A stretch of DNA of 64,000 nucleotides, taken from the NCBI RefSeq assembly GCF_016102005.1, contig NZ_JACFPL010000001.1, positions 62,001 to 126,000 of the forward strand, given 5' to 3'. The notes under the pieces were generated by a model, which saw only the letters and a list, made by a program, of their open reading frames with translations, ran no database searches and was not told where the DNA came from. Numbering within the stretch: the first letter of the stretch is position 1; every line of letters starts with the position of its first letter. The DNA comes from Bifidobacterium choladohabitans. Its GTDB lineage: Bacteria > Actinomycetota > Actinomycetes > Actinomycetales > Bifidobacteriaceae. Position numbers and translations under genes: made by a program. Below, in pieces: positions 17,925 to 29,476 of this stretch.

Positions 17925-18168
17925 GAGAGGCTACTCCCTATCGAATACTTGATGAATGTATGCTAAACCCTACTATTCTTGCAACAGATACCGACACGGC
18001 AGAGCCCCGGACCGCCGCAGACAAGGCCTCACCAAGCAGAAATCCCCAGGGGGCGAAACCGGATAATCACTGTGAATCGACCACTGCGGATTGGCGATTA
18101 ACCGCTGGCTGCTTTTGCCAAGACGGGGCGGCCGACTGAATCCTCTCAGCAAAACCACCGCGTCTAAG

Positions 18169-18900
18169 TCAGGAACGCGCAGACACAGACAACTGATTGA
18201 TCAGGTCTTGAGGGATGTGGTCGACCACGCAGGCGGCCATGCGCCGGTAACCTTCAACCCCCGGATGGAAGTGATCGATGCCCCAGAAGTCGGGTCGATC
18301 GGTGCCGACATCGTCGCGGGTGGCATCCACGAAGGGCACCGAGGCATCTTGACAGACCTGACGACTGGTCTGAGTCTGGCGGGCTATCCGACGCTCCACC
18401 TCGGCCCTGAGTGCCCGGCCCAGGGCAGGATCCCGATAAAGTTGACCGGAGCTCAGGACCAGCACCTGGCGGCCCTTGTTTTTGGCCAGCTCGATGCTGG
18501 CAGCCAGGTCATCCCGCCACTGCTCATCGGTGCGATTGGCCATGATGTCGTTGGATCCTGCACACAGGACCAGCAGATCGGGATGGTCCTGCAGGGCGGG
18601 CAGGAACCGGTAGCGCACCCTGCGGATGGTGGCCCCCAGCCGACCCTGGGTCGACCAGGATACCGGACGCCCCAGCCGGGTGGCCAGGCAGGCGGCTATG
18701 TCAGGAACGAAGCCCTGGCTCTGGTCCTTCACCCCGCAGCCGACCGCCATGGAGTCGCCCACCACCAGCATGGTCAATGGCTCCGGGTCGCGGCCTTGGT
18801 TCGGAGGCGAGCACAGCCCCTGGCGGGAACCGGGCGGCTCCTTGGCCAGAGTGATGTGCTGCTTGGCCCACCAAGCCTGGACCAGTGCCACCGGATTCAT
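18169..18900 (-). CDS. SGNH/GDSL-family hydrolase
   Basis: 243 residues from the ATG at 18900; an in-frame GTG at 18933 is an alternative. Block I VVGDSMAVG gives the Ser nucleophile (S50), a Gly lies in the TQGRLGA region, block III GSNDIM gives N117, and block V DHFHP gives D209 and H212, so the SGNH tetrad is complete. No signal peptide is evident, suggesting a cytosolic esterase or lipase-like enzyme; substrate unknown. It stands alone between argH and tyrS. Confidence 0.85.
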   Translation of the reverse strand: MNPVALVQAWWAKQHITLAKEPPGSRQGLCSPPNQGRDPEPLTMLVVGDSMAVGCGVKDQSQGFVPDIAACLATRLGRPVSWSTQGRLGATIRRVRYRFLPALQDHPDLLVLCAGSNDIMANRTDEQWRDDLAASIELAKNKGRQVLVLSSGQLYRDPALGRALRAEVERRIARQTQTSRQVCQDASVPFVDATRDDVGTDRPDFWGIDHFHPGVEGYRRMAACVVDHIPQDLINQLSVSARS

Positions 18901-18993
18901 AATCACCGCCGCCTTTCGCTGTTTGCCGTTCACCTTGATGGATTGCCGTTGGGCATTCTAGCGCGGCCATCGGTCCGACGCAGACCAGAAAGA

Positions 18994-21707
<2,714 letters not shown>

Positions 21708-21766
21708 GGCGATCCTCTTTCCTTCTAATTTCACACTTGCAGATATTCAGTTCGCGCTTTCACCGA

Positions 21767-22303
21767 TCATCGGGCCCGGGAGTCCTCCTGACCGGAGACG
21801 ATGGTCATGAGCCAGTCGGCCCGGGATGATGCCGCTTCATCGTCGGCTGCGATGATCAGAATCGTGTCGTCCCCGGCTATGGTGCCCAGGATGCCCTTGA
21901 TCGGCTGACGGTCCAGGGCGGAAGCCGCATACTGGGCGGCGCCGGCCGGGGTTCTTACCACCAACAGGTTGCGGGCCCGGGCCACCGAGGTGATCAGCCC
22001 GGTCAGGATCTTGGCCAGGTAGGCGTCGGTCTTGTTCTCCCCCTCGACCTCAGGCCCTTCGGCGGCAGCGGCCTCCATGGCCTGCTGATCGGTGGTGGCG
22101 GGAATCCAGTAGGCCATGCTCCCGTCTGCATACCGCAGCTTGGTGGCATGCAGGTCGTCCAGGTCCCGGCTCAGGGTGGCCTGGGTCACCTCGATGCCCT
22201 GCTCAGCCAGGAGGGAGGACAGCTGCTGCTGGGAGTTGACCCGATGTCGGTTCAAGGCCTGGCGGATGGCATCCAACCGGGCCACCTTGGTCGTCGGACG
22301 CAT
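21767..22303 (-). CDS. argR: Arginine repressor
   Basis: 178 residues from the ATG at 22303, which overlaps the argF stop (TGATG); a GTG six bases upstream is an alternative. The N-terminal winged helix (about 5-70, with TQATLSRDLDDL) binds ARG boxes. The C-terminal domain has GTIAGDDTILI, the oligomerisation and arginine-binding segment. It is expected to repress this same operon through the sites upstream of argC, giving feedback by arginine. Confidence 0.96.
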   Translation of the reverse strand: MRPTTKVARLDAIRQALNRHRVNSQQQLSSLLAEQGIEVTQATLSRDLDDLHATKLRYADGSMAYWIPATTDQQAMEAAAAEGPEVEGENKTDAYLAKILTGLITSVARARNLLVVRTPAGAAQYAASALDRQPIKGILGTIAGDDTILIIAADDEAASSRADWLMTIVSGQEDSRAR

Positions 22304-23277
22304 CAGCACACCCCCTGCAGGAGGGATTCGTCACCCCGGGAGCGGGCCACCAACCAGGTCATCAGTGCCTTCTGGGCGTGCAACCGGTTTTCAGCCTCGT
22401 CCCAGACCACGGACTGGGGGCCGTCGATGACCTCGGCCGTCACCTCCCGGCCCCTGTAAGCGGGCAGGCAGTGCTGGAAGAGGGCATCCGGGCGGGCATG
22501 GGCCATAAGTCGGGCGTTGACCTGATAGGGCAGGAAGGGATGGGAGCGAACGTCGTACTGGTCCTCCTCGCCCATGGAGACCCAGGTGTCGGTAAAGACG
22601 CAGTCGGCGTCCTCCACGGCCTGGACCGGATCCGTGGTGACCAGAATGGATCCTCCGTTTTCAGCGGCCAGGGTTCGCGCCTGTTCCACCAGGCTCGGAT
22701 CTGGCAGGAAGCCGTGGGGGCCGGCAATCCGCACGTTCATGCCGGCCACCGCCCCGCCCAGCAGATAGGAGTTGGCCATGTTGTTGGCTGCGTCGCCCAA
22801 ATACGCGATGGTCATGCCGGCCAGGGCGTCGACCCCGCCCCGGTGCTGGGCCAGGGTCAGGAAGTCGGCCAGGACCTGGCAGGGGTGGAAGGAGTCGGTC
22901 AGCGCATTGATGACGGGCACGGTGGCATGGGCGGCCATGGTCTCCACCCGATCCTGGCCGAAGGTGCGCCAGACTATGGCGGATGTCATCCGCGTCAGCA
23001 CGTTGGCGGTGTCCGCCACGGGCTCGCCACGGCCCAGCTGCGAGCCTGGGCTGTCGATGACCATGGGGTAGCCGCCCAGCTGGGCCACGCCTACGCAGAA
23101 GCTGGTTCTGGTGCGCGTGCTGGGTTTGTCGAAGATGATCGCCACGGCTTGAGGACCCAGGAAAGGCCTGGACAAATAGGGATTGGCCCTGAAGGCCATG
23201 CCCAGCCGAAGCACCTCCAGCTGCTCCTCGTGGTTGAGGTCGTCGTCACGAAGCATGTGCCGCAAACCGCTGTTCAT
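22303..23277 (-). CDS. argF: Ornithine carbamoyltransferase
   Basis: 324 residues. It carries the carbamoyl-phosphate motif STRTR (53-57), HPCQ (131-134) and the ornithine-binding HCLP (269-272); all key residues are present. It makes citrulline from ornithine and carbamoyl phosphate. The position inside the biosynthetic operon, rather than beside arcA, marks it as the anabolic enzyme. Confidence 0.97.
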   Translation of the reverse strand: MNSGLRHMLRDDDLNHEEQLEVLRLGMAFRANPYLSRPFLGPQAVAIIFDKPSTRTRTSFCVGVAQLGGYPMVIDSPGSQLGRGEPVADTANVLTRMTSAIVWRTFGQDRVETMAAHATVPVINALTDSFHPCQVLADFLTLAQHRGGVDALAGMTIAYLGDAANNMANSYLLGGAVAGMNVRIAGPHGFLPDPSLVEQARTLAAENGGSILVTTDPVQAVEDADCVFTDTWVSMGEEDQYDVRSHPFLPYQVNARLMAHARPDALFQHCLPAYRGREVTAEVIDGPQSVVWDEAENRLHAQKALMTWLVARSRGDESLLQGVC

Positions 23278-23325
23278 CTCTGCCTCCCTTACGGTGTCGT
23301 CACGATTGTCTCTGAATGCTGTAAA

Positions 23326-24642
23326 TCACCGATCACCCTGCGGCGGATCCACGTCCCCGAGACGGGTCGGGACCTTGGAAAGAATGTCAACGGCCAGGTC
23401 GATCTGATCGGCCTGGATGATCAGCGGCGGCGCCAGACGCAGGGCATCAGGGGCCACGGGATTGACTATCAGCCCGTGGTCCAGGCACCAGGCGGCCACC
23501 TTGCTGGCACAGGGGGACCTCAGCTGGATGGCATCCAGCAGACCCCTGCCTCTGACCGAAGTGAAGAGGGGGTGGCCGCAGGCGGCTATGCCATCGCGCA
23601 GCCTCTTCCCCATCCGCTCTGCCCGTTCCAGCAGACCCTCCCGCTGGATGGTCTCCAGGGTGGTCAGCGCCAGGGCCGATCCCAGGGGGTTGCCGCCGAA
23701 GGTGGACCCGTGTGTACCTGGGGTCAGCAGACCGGAAGGCCCGGAGCCGAAGGTGATCATCCCGCCCATGGGGAAACCGCCGGCCACCCCCTTGGCGAAG
23801 GTGAGCACATCAGGGCAGGCACCGCCGGACAGGCTTTGATCCTGGAAGGCGAACCAGTGGCCGGTTCTGCCCATGCCGGTCTGCACCTCGTCAAGAATCA
23901 TCAATGCACCATGCTGGCTGCAGAGCTCACGCACCTTTTGCACATAGTCGGGCTCCAGCGGCAGCACGCCAGCCTCACCCTGGATGAGCTCCAGTATGAC
24001 AGCGACCACTGGCTGGTCGGAAGCCTCTTCTCCGGTGAAGGCCTCCTCCAGGGCTTCGGGGTCGCCGGAGGGCAGGAAGCCCATACCCGGCACCAGGGGC
24101 TGGAAGGGCTCGCGGATGGCAGGCTTCCAGGTCAGGCTCAGCGAGCCCATACTGCGACCGTGAAAACTGTGGGTCAGGGCCAGGATCCGCCCGGGATGGC
24201 CGCCCATGCGAGTGCCATGCAGCCGGGCCAGCTTGATGGCCGCCTCATTGGCCTCGGTTCCGGAGTTGCAGAAGAAGACGCGTGAACCATCCGGGGCCTG
24301 GGCCAGCTCCAGCAGCCGCTCGGCCAGTTCAATCTGAGGCCGGGAGGCGAAGAAGTTGCTGATATGGGCCATCTTGCCGGCCTGCTCGGCCAGGGCCTTG
24401 TTCCAAGCAGGATGGGCGTAACCCAGGGCATTGACCGCGATCCCGGCCAGCATGTCCAGATAACGATTGCCGTCAACGTCCCATATCCATGCGCCTTGGC
24501 CGTGGTCCATGACCCTGCCCGGCCTTCCGAAGACCTGCATGTGGACATGGTCATAGCGATCGGCCCATTGGCGACTCCGGGGACCCTCAACCGTTTCGGC
24601 TGGCTCCGCGACGTTGGCGCAATGTTGATCAGCCTTGTTCAT
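23326..24642 (-). CDS. argD: Acetylornithine aminotransferase
   Basis: 438 residues of a class III PLP aminotransferase. The PLP Lys lies in [14 protein letters not shown] near residue 280, preceded by [13 protein letters not shown] with the cofactor Asp. It converts N-acetylglutamate semialdehyde to acetylornithine. The ATG has a clear ggaggag ribosome site and overlaps argB by 14 bp. The N-terminal 25 residues vary and may be an extension. Confidence 0.96.
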   Translation of the reverse strand: MNKADQHCANVAEPAETVEGPRSRQWADRYDHVHMQVFGRPGRVMDHGQGAWIWDVDGNRYLDMLAGIAVNALGYAHPAWNKALAEQAGKMAHISNFFASRPQIELAERLLELAQAPDGSRVFFCNSGTEANEAAIKLARLHGTRMGGHPGRILALTHSFHGRSMGSLSLTWKPAIREPFQPLVPGMGFLPSGDPEALEEAFTGEEASDQPVVAVILELIQGEAGVLPLEPDYVQKVRELCSQHGALMILDEVQTGMGRTGHWFAFQDQSLSGGACPDVLTFAKGVAGGFPMGGMITFGSGPSGLLTPGTHGSTFGGNPLGSALALTTLETIQREGLLERAERMGKRLRDGIAACGHPLFTSVRGRGLLDAIQLRSPCASKVAAWCLDHGLIVNPVAPDALRLAPPLIIQADQIDLAVDILSKVPTRLGDVDPPQGDR

Positions 24643-25594
24643 GGCTCCTCCTCATGACCATTTCATGACCCGGCACGACGACGGTGCCGATCCCGTTTTG
24701 GGTGAAGATTTCGGTGAGCATGGAGTGCGGTTGTCGCCCGTCAATGATGTGGGCCTGGCTGACTCCGGCACGCACAGCCTGCAGGCAGGCCTCCATCTTG
24801 GGACGCATGCCTGCCTTCATTTCTCCGAGCAGACCATCCAAACGATCCACTCCAATGCTGGAAACCAGGGAATCGGTCTGAGGCCAGTTGGCATAGAGTC
24901 CCTCGACATCAGTAAGAATGACCAGTTTTCTGGCGCCCAAGGCCGCAGCCAGGGCAGAGGCGGCGGCATCGGCATTCACGTTGAGCACCTGGGTGGCGTC
25001 CTGCTCGTCCGGGGCCACCGAAGAAACCACAGGTATCCGCCCGGCATCAATCAGATCCTCCACGGCCGAAGCATCCACAGCCACGACTTCGCCCACCAGG
25101 CCCAAGTCCACCGGGTGACCATCCACCATAGCGGTACGACGGGCAGCGCTGAACAGACCGGCATCTTCTCCAGACAGACCGACGGCCATGGGACCATGGG
25201 CATTGATGGCACCGACCAAATCCCTGCCCACCTGACCGGTCAGGACCATGCGGACCACCTTCATGATTTCCGGCGTGGTCACACGAAGACCACCGCGGAA
25301 CACCGAGGGGATACCCAGGGCCTGAAGCATGGCAGAGATCTGGGGGCCTCCCCCATGGACAACCACCGGGTGCATGCCGACCTGCCGCAGGAAGACCATG
25401 TCCTGGGCAAAGCACCGGCGCAGGTGGTCATCAACCATGGCATGGCCGCCGTACTTGACCACGATCCGCTGACCTGCAAACTCCTCCAGCCAGGGTAGGG
25501 CCTCAATCAGCACCTGGGCCTTGCTGACATCGTCCAGGGCCCGTTCGGCTTCTGCCTCCTGCTCGCCATCTGCCATCCTTTTCCCTTTCCTCAT
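24629..25594 (-). CDS. argB: Acetylglutamate kinase
   Basis: 321 residues from ATG 25594. GTG 25630 and ATG 25576 are alternative starts, and the first 30 residues are variable. The amino-acid kinase fold shows [21 protein letters not shown], the acetylglutamate-binding [10 protein letters not shown] and [18 protein letters not shown]. It phosphorylates N-acetylglutamate and is the usual feedback target for arginine. It sits between argJ and argD. Confidence 0.95.
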   Translation of the reverse strand: MRKGKRMADGEQEAEAERALDDVSKAQVLIEALPWLEEFAGQRIVVKYGGHAMVDDHLRRCFAQDMVFLRQVGMHPVVVHGGGPQISAMLQALGIPSVFRGGLRVTTPEIMKVVRMVLTGQVGRDLVGAINAHGPMAVGLSGEDAGLFSAARRTAMVDGHPVDLGLVGEVVAVDASAVEDLIDAGRIPVVSSVAPDEQDATQVLNVNADAAASALAAALGARKLVILTDVEGLYANWPQTDSLVSSIGVDRLDGLLGEMKAGMRPKMEACLQAVRAGVSQAHIIDGRQPHSMLTEIFTQNGIGTVVVPGHEMVMRRSHEQG

Positions 25595-25640
25595 TGCCGC
25601 TTCTGCCTCCGGTGCCTCACGCTCGTGCACAGGTGCCGGA

Positions 25641-26810
25641 TCAGGTGTGGTAGTCGGCGTTGATGGTCACATATTCGTGGGTCAGATCGTCTGTCCAAAC
25701 CGTGGCCTGGCGGTCGCCCTGGCCAAGATCGATATCGATATGGACCTCGGGCACGTGCAGGTCGACCAGGGACGAATCCTGGCCGGGGCGGCCTCCTTGG
25801 CAGACTTTGACTCCGTTGAAGCTGACATCCACACGGTCAGGATCATAGGCCGCCGTCGAGGCCGGCACGGTGCCCAGGGAGGCCACTACGCGACCCCAGT
25901 TGGGATCCTCGCCAGCCACGGCGCACTTGAGCAGGGTGGAGCCGGAGACAGCGCGGGCACAGGCCAGGGCCGCGTCCTCGCTTTCGGCCCCTTCCACCTG
26001 GATGCGGATACGGTGGCGGCTGCCCTCACCATCGGCCACAATGCGGCGGGACAGCTCACCGCAGGCCTGGCTGAGCAACTCCTGGAACTGATCGGGGTCA
26101 GGCCGAACGCCAGAAGCGCCCGAAGCCATGAGCAGGACTGTGTCATTGGTGGACATGCAACCGTCCACATCAATCCGGTTGAAGCTGAGCCGGCAGGCTT
26201 CAGACAGAGCGCGGCGGGCCTGGTCAGGCTCAACAATGGCATCAGTGGTGATCAGACAGATCATGGTGGCCAGCTGCGGGGCAATCATCCCCGAACCCTT
26301 GACCATGCCGCCCAGCCGCCAGCCGGAGCCGTCCAGGGCCACGGTCTTGGTGCAGGTGTCGGTGGTCAATATGGCCTTGGCTGCCGCCTCGCCTGCCTCC
26401 TGGCTGGTCGACAGCTCCTGGGCCGCCTGGTCGATGCCGGCCAGTATGGGGTCCAGGTGCAGCAGGTGGCCGATGATCCCTGTGGAGCAGACGGCAACCC
26501 GCTCGGCTGGCAGACCCAGATTCCTGCCTGTCCGCTCAGCCATGGCCTTGGCCTGGTCCAGACCCTCTGAACCCGTGCAGGCGTTGGCATTGCCCGAGTT
26601 GATGACCACGGCTCCTGCCCGACCCTCTTCCAGAATCCTGCTGGTCCAGATGACCGGAGCGGCCCGGAAGCGGTTGGGAGTGAAGACGCCTACAGCAGTG
26701 TCCAAAGGCCCCTTATTGACAACCAGGGCCAGGTTGCGGCGACGTGAGCCTCCCGGGCGGTGGGCGATGGCGGTGCCTGTCTGGAAGCCCGCGGCGTAGG
26801 TGATGCTCAT
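25641..26810 (-). CDS. argJ: Bifunctional ornithine acetyltransferase / N-acetylglutamate synthase
   Basis: 389 residues. The self-cleavage site is APQLATM with the nucleophilic T182; KGSGMIAP precedes it as in all ArgJ proteins. It recycles the acetyl group from acetylornithine to glutamate; whether it also uses acetyl-CoA cannot be read directly. No argA or argE occurs in the operon, which fits the cyclic pathway. The start overlaps the argC stop by 4 bp (ATGA). Confidence 0.97.
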   Translation of the reverse strand: MSITYAAGFQTGTAIAHRPGGSRRRNLALVVNKGPLDTAVGVFTPNRFRAAPVIWTSRILEEGRAGAVVINSGNANACTGSEGLDQAKAMAERTGRNLGLPAERVAVCSTGIIGHLLHLDPILAGIDQAAQELSTSQEAGEAAAKAILTTDTCTKTVALDGSGWRLGGMVKGSGMIAPQLATMICLITTDAIVEPDQARRALSEACRLSFNRIDVDGCMSTNDTVLLMASGASGVRPDPDQFQELLSQACGELSRRIVADGEGSRHRIRIQVEGAESEDAALACARAVSGSTLLKCAVAGEDPNWGRVVASLGTVPASTAAYDPDRVDVSFNGVKVCQGGRPGQDSSLVDLHVPEVHIDIDLGQGDRQATVWTDDLTHEYVTINADYHT

Positions 26811-27898
26811 GGTGCCACTCCTATGGTTGTCAGACCGGTTTCCTCGGGCAGGCCCAGGGCCAGGTTGACGGCCTGAAGGGCCTGGCCGGCGGTGCCCCGG
26901 GTCAGGTTGTCGATGGCTGCGAAAGCATAGAGACGGTCCGCGCGTTCGTCCGTGAGGACCTGAACCTGGGCCAGGTTCGAACCGTACACGTCGGCTGTGG
27001 AGGGGAGCCTGCCTTGGGGCAGCAAATCAACGAACGGCTCCTTGGCATAGACCTTTTCCCATACAGCGCGAATGCCCTCCGCACCCAACGAACGTCCACG
27101 CGCATTCAGTTTGGCCGAAACCACGGCCAGGATCCCTCGCGACATGGGCACCAGGATGGGGGTCAGCCCCAAGCGAATCGGCTGACGATCTCCACCGAGG
27201 TCCGGATCGGCAGATTCTGCCTTGCGCAGGTTCTGCAGGATTTCAGGGATGTGCCTGTGGGTGCCGCCGACCGAATAGGGATGGGCTGAGTTGATGGCCT
27301 CGGCCGCGAGCAGATCCATCCTGCTGCTGGAGCGACCGGCACCCGAGTAAGCCACGGCAAGATCGGCCACCAGGTCGTCGGCCTGCACCAATCCGGCAGC
27401 CAGGGCCGGTTGGAAAGCCAGGGTGACTGCGGTTACGTTACAACCCGGACCTGCTATCCGGCGGGCGTGTTTGAGCAGTTCACGCTGACGGACGCCTTCT
27501 GCTGTCAATAGTTCCGGCATCCCGTAGGTCCAGGGGGAGAAAAAGTGGCCGCCGTAGTAGTCCTGCCAGTCGGCCGGATCCTCCAGCCGATGGTCGGCAC
27601 CCAGATCGATCAGCATGGATTTCGGATCCAGCTGTTCTGCCAGGGGACCAGAGGCACCATGGGGCAGAGCCAGCACCACCAGATCATGGCCAGCCAGGAC
27701 CTTCGGATCCGTGGTCTGAATCTGTAGCGAGGCCAGTGAATTGGGAAGATTGGGCGAGAACTCCCCCAGCTGTCGACCCGCTGAATCGCGCCCAGTGACC
27801 GTGCATACCCGGAAGGCGGGGTGAGCAGCCATGAGCCGGATCATTTCAGAACCGGCATACCCGGAGGCTCCCACCACGGCCACTGTATATTGGTGCAT
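26807..27898 (-). CDS. argC: N-acetyl-gamma-glutamyl-phosphate reductase
   Basis: 363 residues from ATG 27898 (ribosome site ggagcg). The N-terminal NADP-binding motif VVGASGYAGSE and the catalytic Cys in GPGCNVT (C153) are intact. It reduces acetylglutamyl phosphate to the semialdehyde. First gene of the arginine operon, 48 bp downstream of the palindromic ARG box. Confidence 0.97.
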   Translation of the reverse strand: MHQYTVAVVGASGYAGSEMIRLMAAHPAFRVCTVTGRDSAGRQLGEFSPNLPNSLASLQIQTTDPKVLAGHDLVVLALPHGASGPLAEQLDPKSMLIDLGADHRLEDPADWQDYYGGHFFSPWTYGMPELLTAEGVRQRELLKHARRIAGPGCNVTAVTLAFQPALAAGLVQADDLVADLAVAYSGAGRSSSRMDLLAAEAINSAHPYSVGGTHRHIPEILQNLRKAESADPDLGGDRQPIRLGLTPILVPMSRGILAVVSAKLNARGRSLGAEGIRAVWEKVYAKEPFVDLLPQGRLPSTADVYGSNLAQVQVLTDERADRLYAFAAIDNLTRGTAGQALQAVNLALGLPEETGLTTIGVAP

Positions 27899-27923
27899 GA
27901 ACGCTCCTTTCACCGGGCACCAT

Positions 27924-27959
27924 CATAAATAGTCATGCGACAAAATGCATAATTATGCA
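27924..27959 (-). promoter_or_regulatory. Paired ARG boxes (ArgR operator) upstream of argC
   Basis: TGCATAATTATGCA at 27946-27959 is a perfect 14-bp palindrome that fits the ARG-box core. A second imperfect site (CATAAATAGTCATG, 27924-27937) is centred about 22 bp away, near the two-turn spacing of ArgR-bound pairs. Both lie 26-61 bp before argC, so they should govern the whole operon. Confidence 0.85.
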
Positions 27960-27972
27960 ATCTGGCGTGTCG

Positions 27973-28575
27973 TTATGCTTTCGACCGTGCAAAAGCGTCA
28001 TAACCGGACTCCCGGTTGCGGATGTATTCCATCTGGGTGCTGGCCTTGTCCGCAGCCTCGGGCCCGCAAGTATCTTCAACATAATCCAAGGCCATATCGA
28101 TGCCAGCCGAGATGCCCGAGGAGGTGCGGAACTTTCCATCGACCACCCAACGGGCCTCTTTGATCCAATCCACCCTCTCACCCGTGCTGACCACCCAGTC
28201 AAAGGCCAGATCGTTGGAGGTGGCCCGCCGACCATCCAGAGCACCGGCAGCAGCCAGCAGAGCCGAACCCGTGCAGACAGTCAGCACCTGCGAAGACTGC
28301 GCAACCAGGCTCCGCAGATTGTTTAGCCAGCGGTCATCGTCAACCAGGGCGCGCGTACCCGACCCGCCCGGTATAAGCAGAACCCCCCTGGGATCGATCT
28401 CCTCTGGTCCCAGGGCCTCGACCCTGGCACCGCCCTCGCTGACTTTCACGCCAGGACCATCCAAGGAGAATATCCGCACGCAGGCGCCATCTGTGTTGAT
28501 GAAAACCTCAAAGGGCCCGAAGACATCCAGGGGTTCGAATCCGTCGAATACGACAATATTGACATCCGGCACCAT
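27973..28575 (-). CDS. DJ-1/PfpI superfamily protein
   Basis: 200 residues from ATG 28575 (ribosome site ggggagagg); longer upstream starts lack a site. A glutamine-amidotransferase-like fold with the nucleophile-elbow Cys C101 in LTVCTGSALLAAAG, and FDGFEPLDVFGPFEV at the N-terminus as in isonitrile-hydratase/ThiJ-like members. The reaction could be glyoxalase, amidase or hydratase; it cannot be settled. It ends 13 bp before the ARG boxes, so it is a separate unit from the arg operon. Confidence 0.85.
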   Translation of the reverse strand: MVPDVNIVVFDGFEPLDVFGPFEVFINTDGACVRIFSLDGPGVKVSEGGARVEALGPEEIDPRGVLLIPGGSGTRALVDDDRWLNNLRSLVAQSSQVLTVCTGSALLAAAGALDGRRATSNDLAFDWVVSTGERVDWIKEARWVVDGKFRTSSGISAGIDMALDYVEDTCGPEAADKASTQMEYIRNRESGYDAFARSKA

Positions 28576-28725
28576 TCGAATGAACCTCTCCCCACTGGCA
28601 GACCTGCAACTCATCAGTCTCAAGGCTGACATCAGTCGCACAGGCATGAATACTCATTGGCGCCAATGCTCGCTTCCGGGAAGTGACATCACCGCCTCAA
28701 TCGATGGTACCGCCAGGCCCATAAC

Positions 28726-28744
28726 TGCCAGGTTCTTCCTGGCA
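28726..28744. terminator. Short hairpin between DUF4190 and PfpI genes
   Basis: TGCCAGG-TTCTT-CCTGGCA forms a perfect 7-bp stem about 95 bp beyond the DUF4190 stop. No T run follows on the minus strand, so a terminator role is tentative. Confidence 0.4.
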
Positions 28745-28839
28745 CTCTTTCACAGCTTCTTGCTCTCAGCCCACGGGGTATGAGCTTGCACAGGTGCGCA
28801 AACTTCTGCTGACACTGGCGGCACCTGTACCTTGAGAGT

Positions 28840-29451
28840 TCAGGCGCTGACGCCATCCCCGCCAGAGCCGCCGCCACCCGTTGAGGGCGACGGCATCATC
28901 TGCTGGTAGAAGTCGTTCAGGGAAATGCCGTTGGCCAGCAGCCAGAGCCAAGCCAGAGTGAAGAGCAGGTTGATGATCAGGGCAGCCATGGCCAGCCCGT
29001 AGCCCTTCATATGCAGGTGACGTGTCCGATACATGGAAATGCCGCCGAGCAGAGCTGGAACCACAGGCATTGGAAGAAAGAGGGCCATGAAAAAGGCGAT
29101 GATGGCACAGGGATCCCAGTGACCGTAGACAGGATTTTGGGAGGGATCGTTCAAATTGGGCATGCCCTGGGGAGGCCATCCCGGAGTGCCAGGACGGGCT
29201 GTTTGGGGATTGCCAGGATTCCCGCCGCCACCGGGGCCCGGCTGCCCCGCCATGGGCATGGGCCGGTTGGTGGGGCTACCCTGGGACGAGTCGGATTCCT
29301 TGGCCTTGGGTTCGGGATCCGGGCGACCGTATATGTACGGATTCCATCCTGGATAACAATCGGCGCGCGCGCCGTACAAGGGCTGGTCGCCCCCATCATG
29401 ATCCTGGCGGTCAGGTCCTCCAGCTGTGCCCTGTTCTTGAGAATCCGTCAT
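28840..29451 (-). CDS. DUF4190-type small membrane protein
   Basis: 203 residues from ATG 29451 (ribosome site accgaggg). About 110 N-terminal residues are Pro/Gly/Asn-rich and disordered. Two membrane helices follow (AIIAFFMALFLPMPVVPALL and LAMAALIINLLFTLAWLWLL) separated by a short loop with YRTRHLHMKGYG, the DUF4190 pattern, and the tail is Gly-rich. Function unknown; such proteins are common in actinobacterial envelopes. It lies 25 bp after pheT on the same strand. Confidence 0.75.
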   Translation of the reverse strand: MTDSQEQGTAGGPDRQDHDGGDQPLYGARADCYPGWNPYIYGRPDPEPKAKESDSSQGSPTNRPMPMAGQPGPGGGGNPGNPQTARPGTPGWPPQGMPNLNDPSQNPVYGHWDPCAIIAFFMALFLPMPVVPALLGGISMYRTRHLHMKGYGLAMAALIINLLFTLAWLWLLANGISLNDFYQQMMPSPSTGGGGSGGDGVSA

Positions 29452-29476
29452 GTCCCTCGGTCCCCTTGATGCCCGG

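Noticed and set aside
17925-18168. Possible T-box leader before tyrS, likewise before pheS
   Set aside because: No T-box GGTGG-type motif or matching specifier hairpin is seen in either upstream region.
22378-24285. 635-codon plus-strand ORF
   Set aside because: Antisense to argF and argD; no domain or ribosome site.
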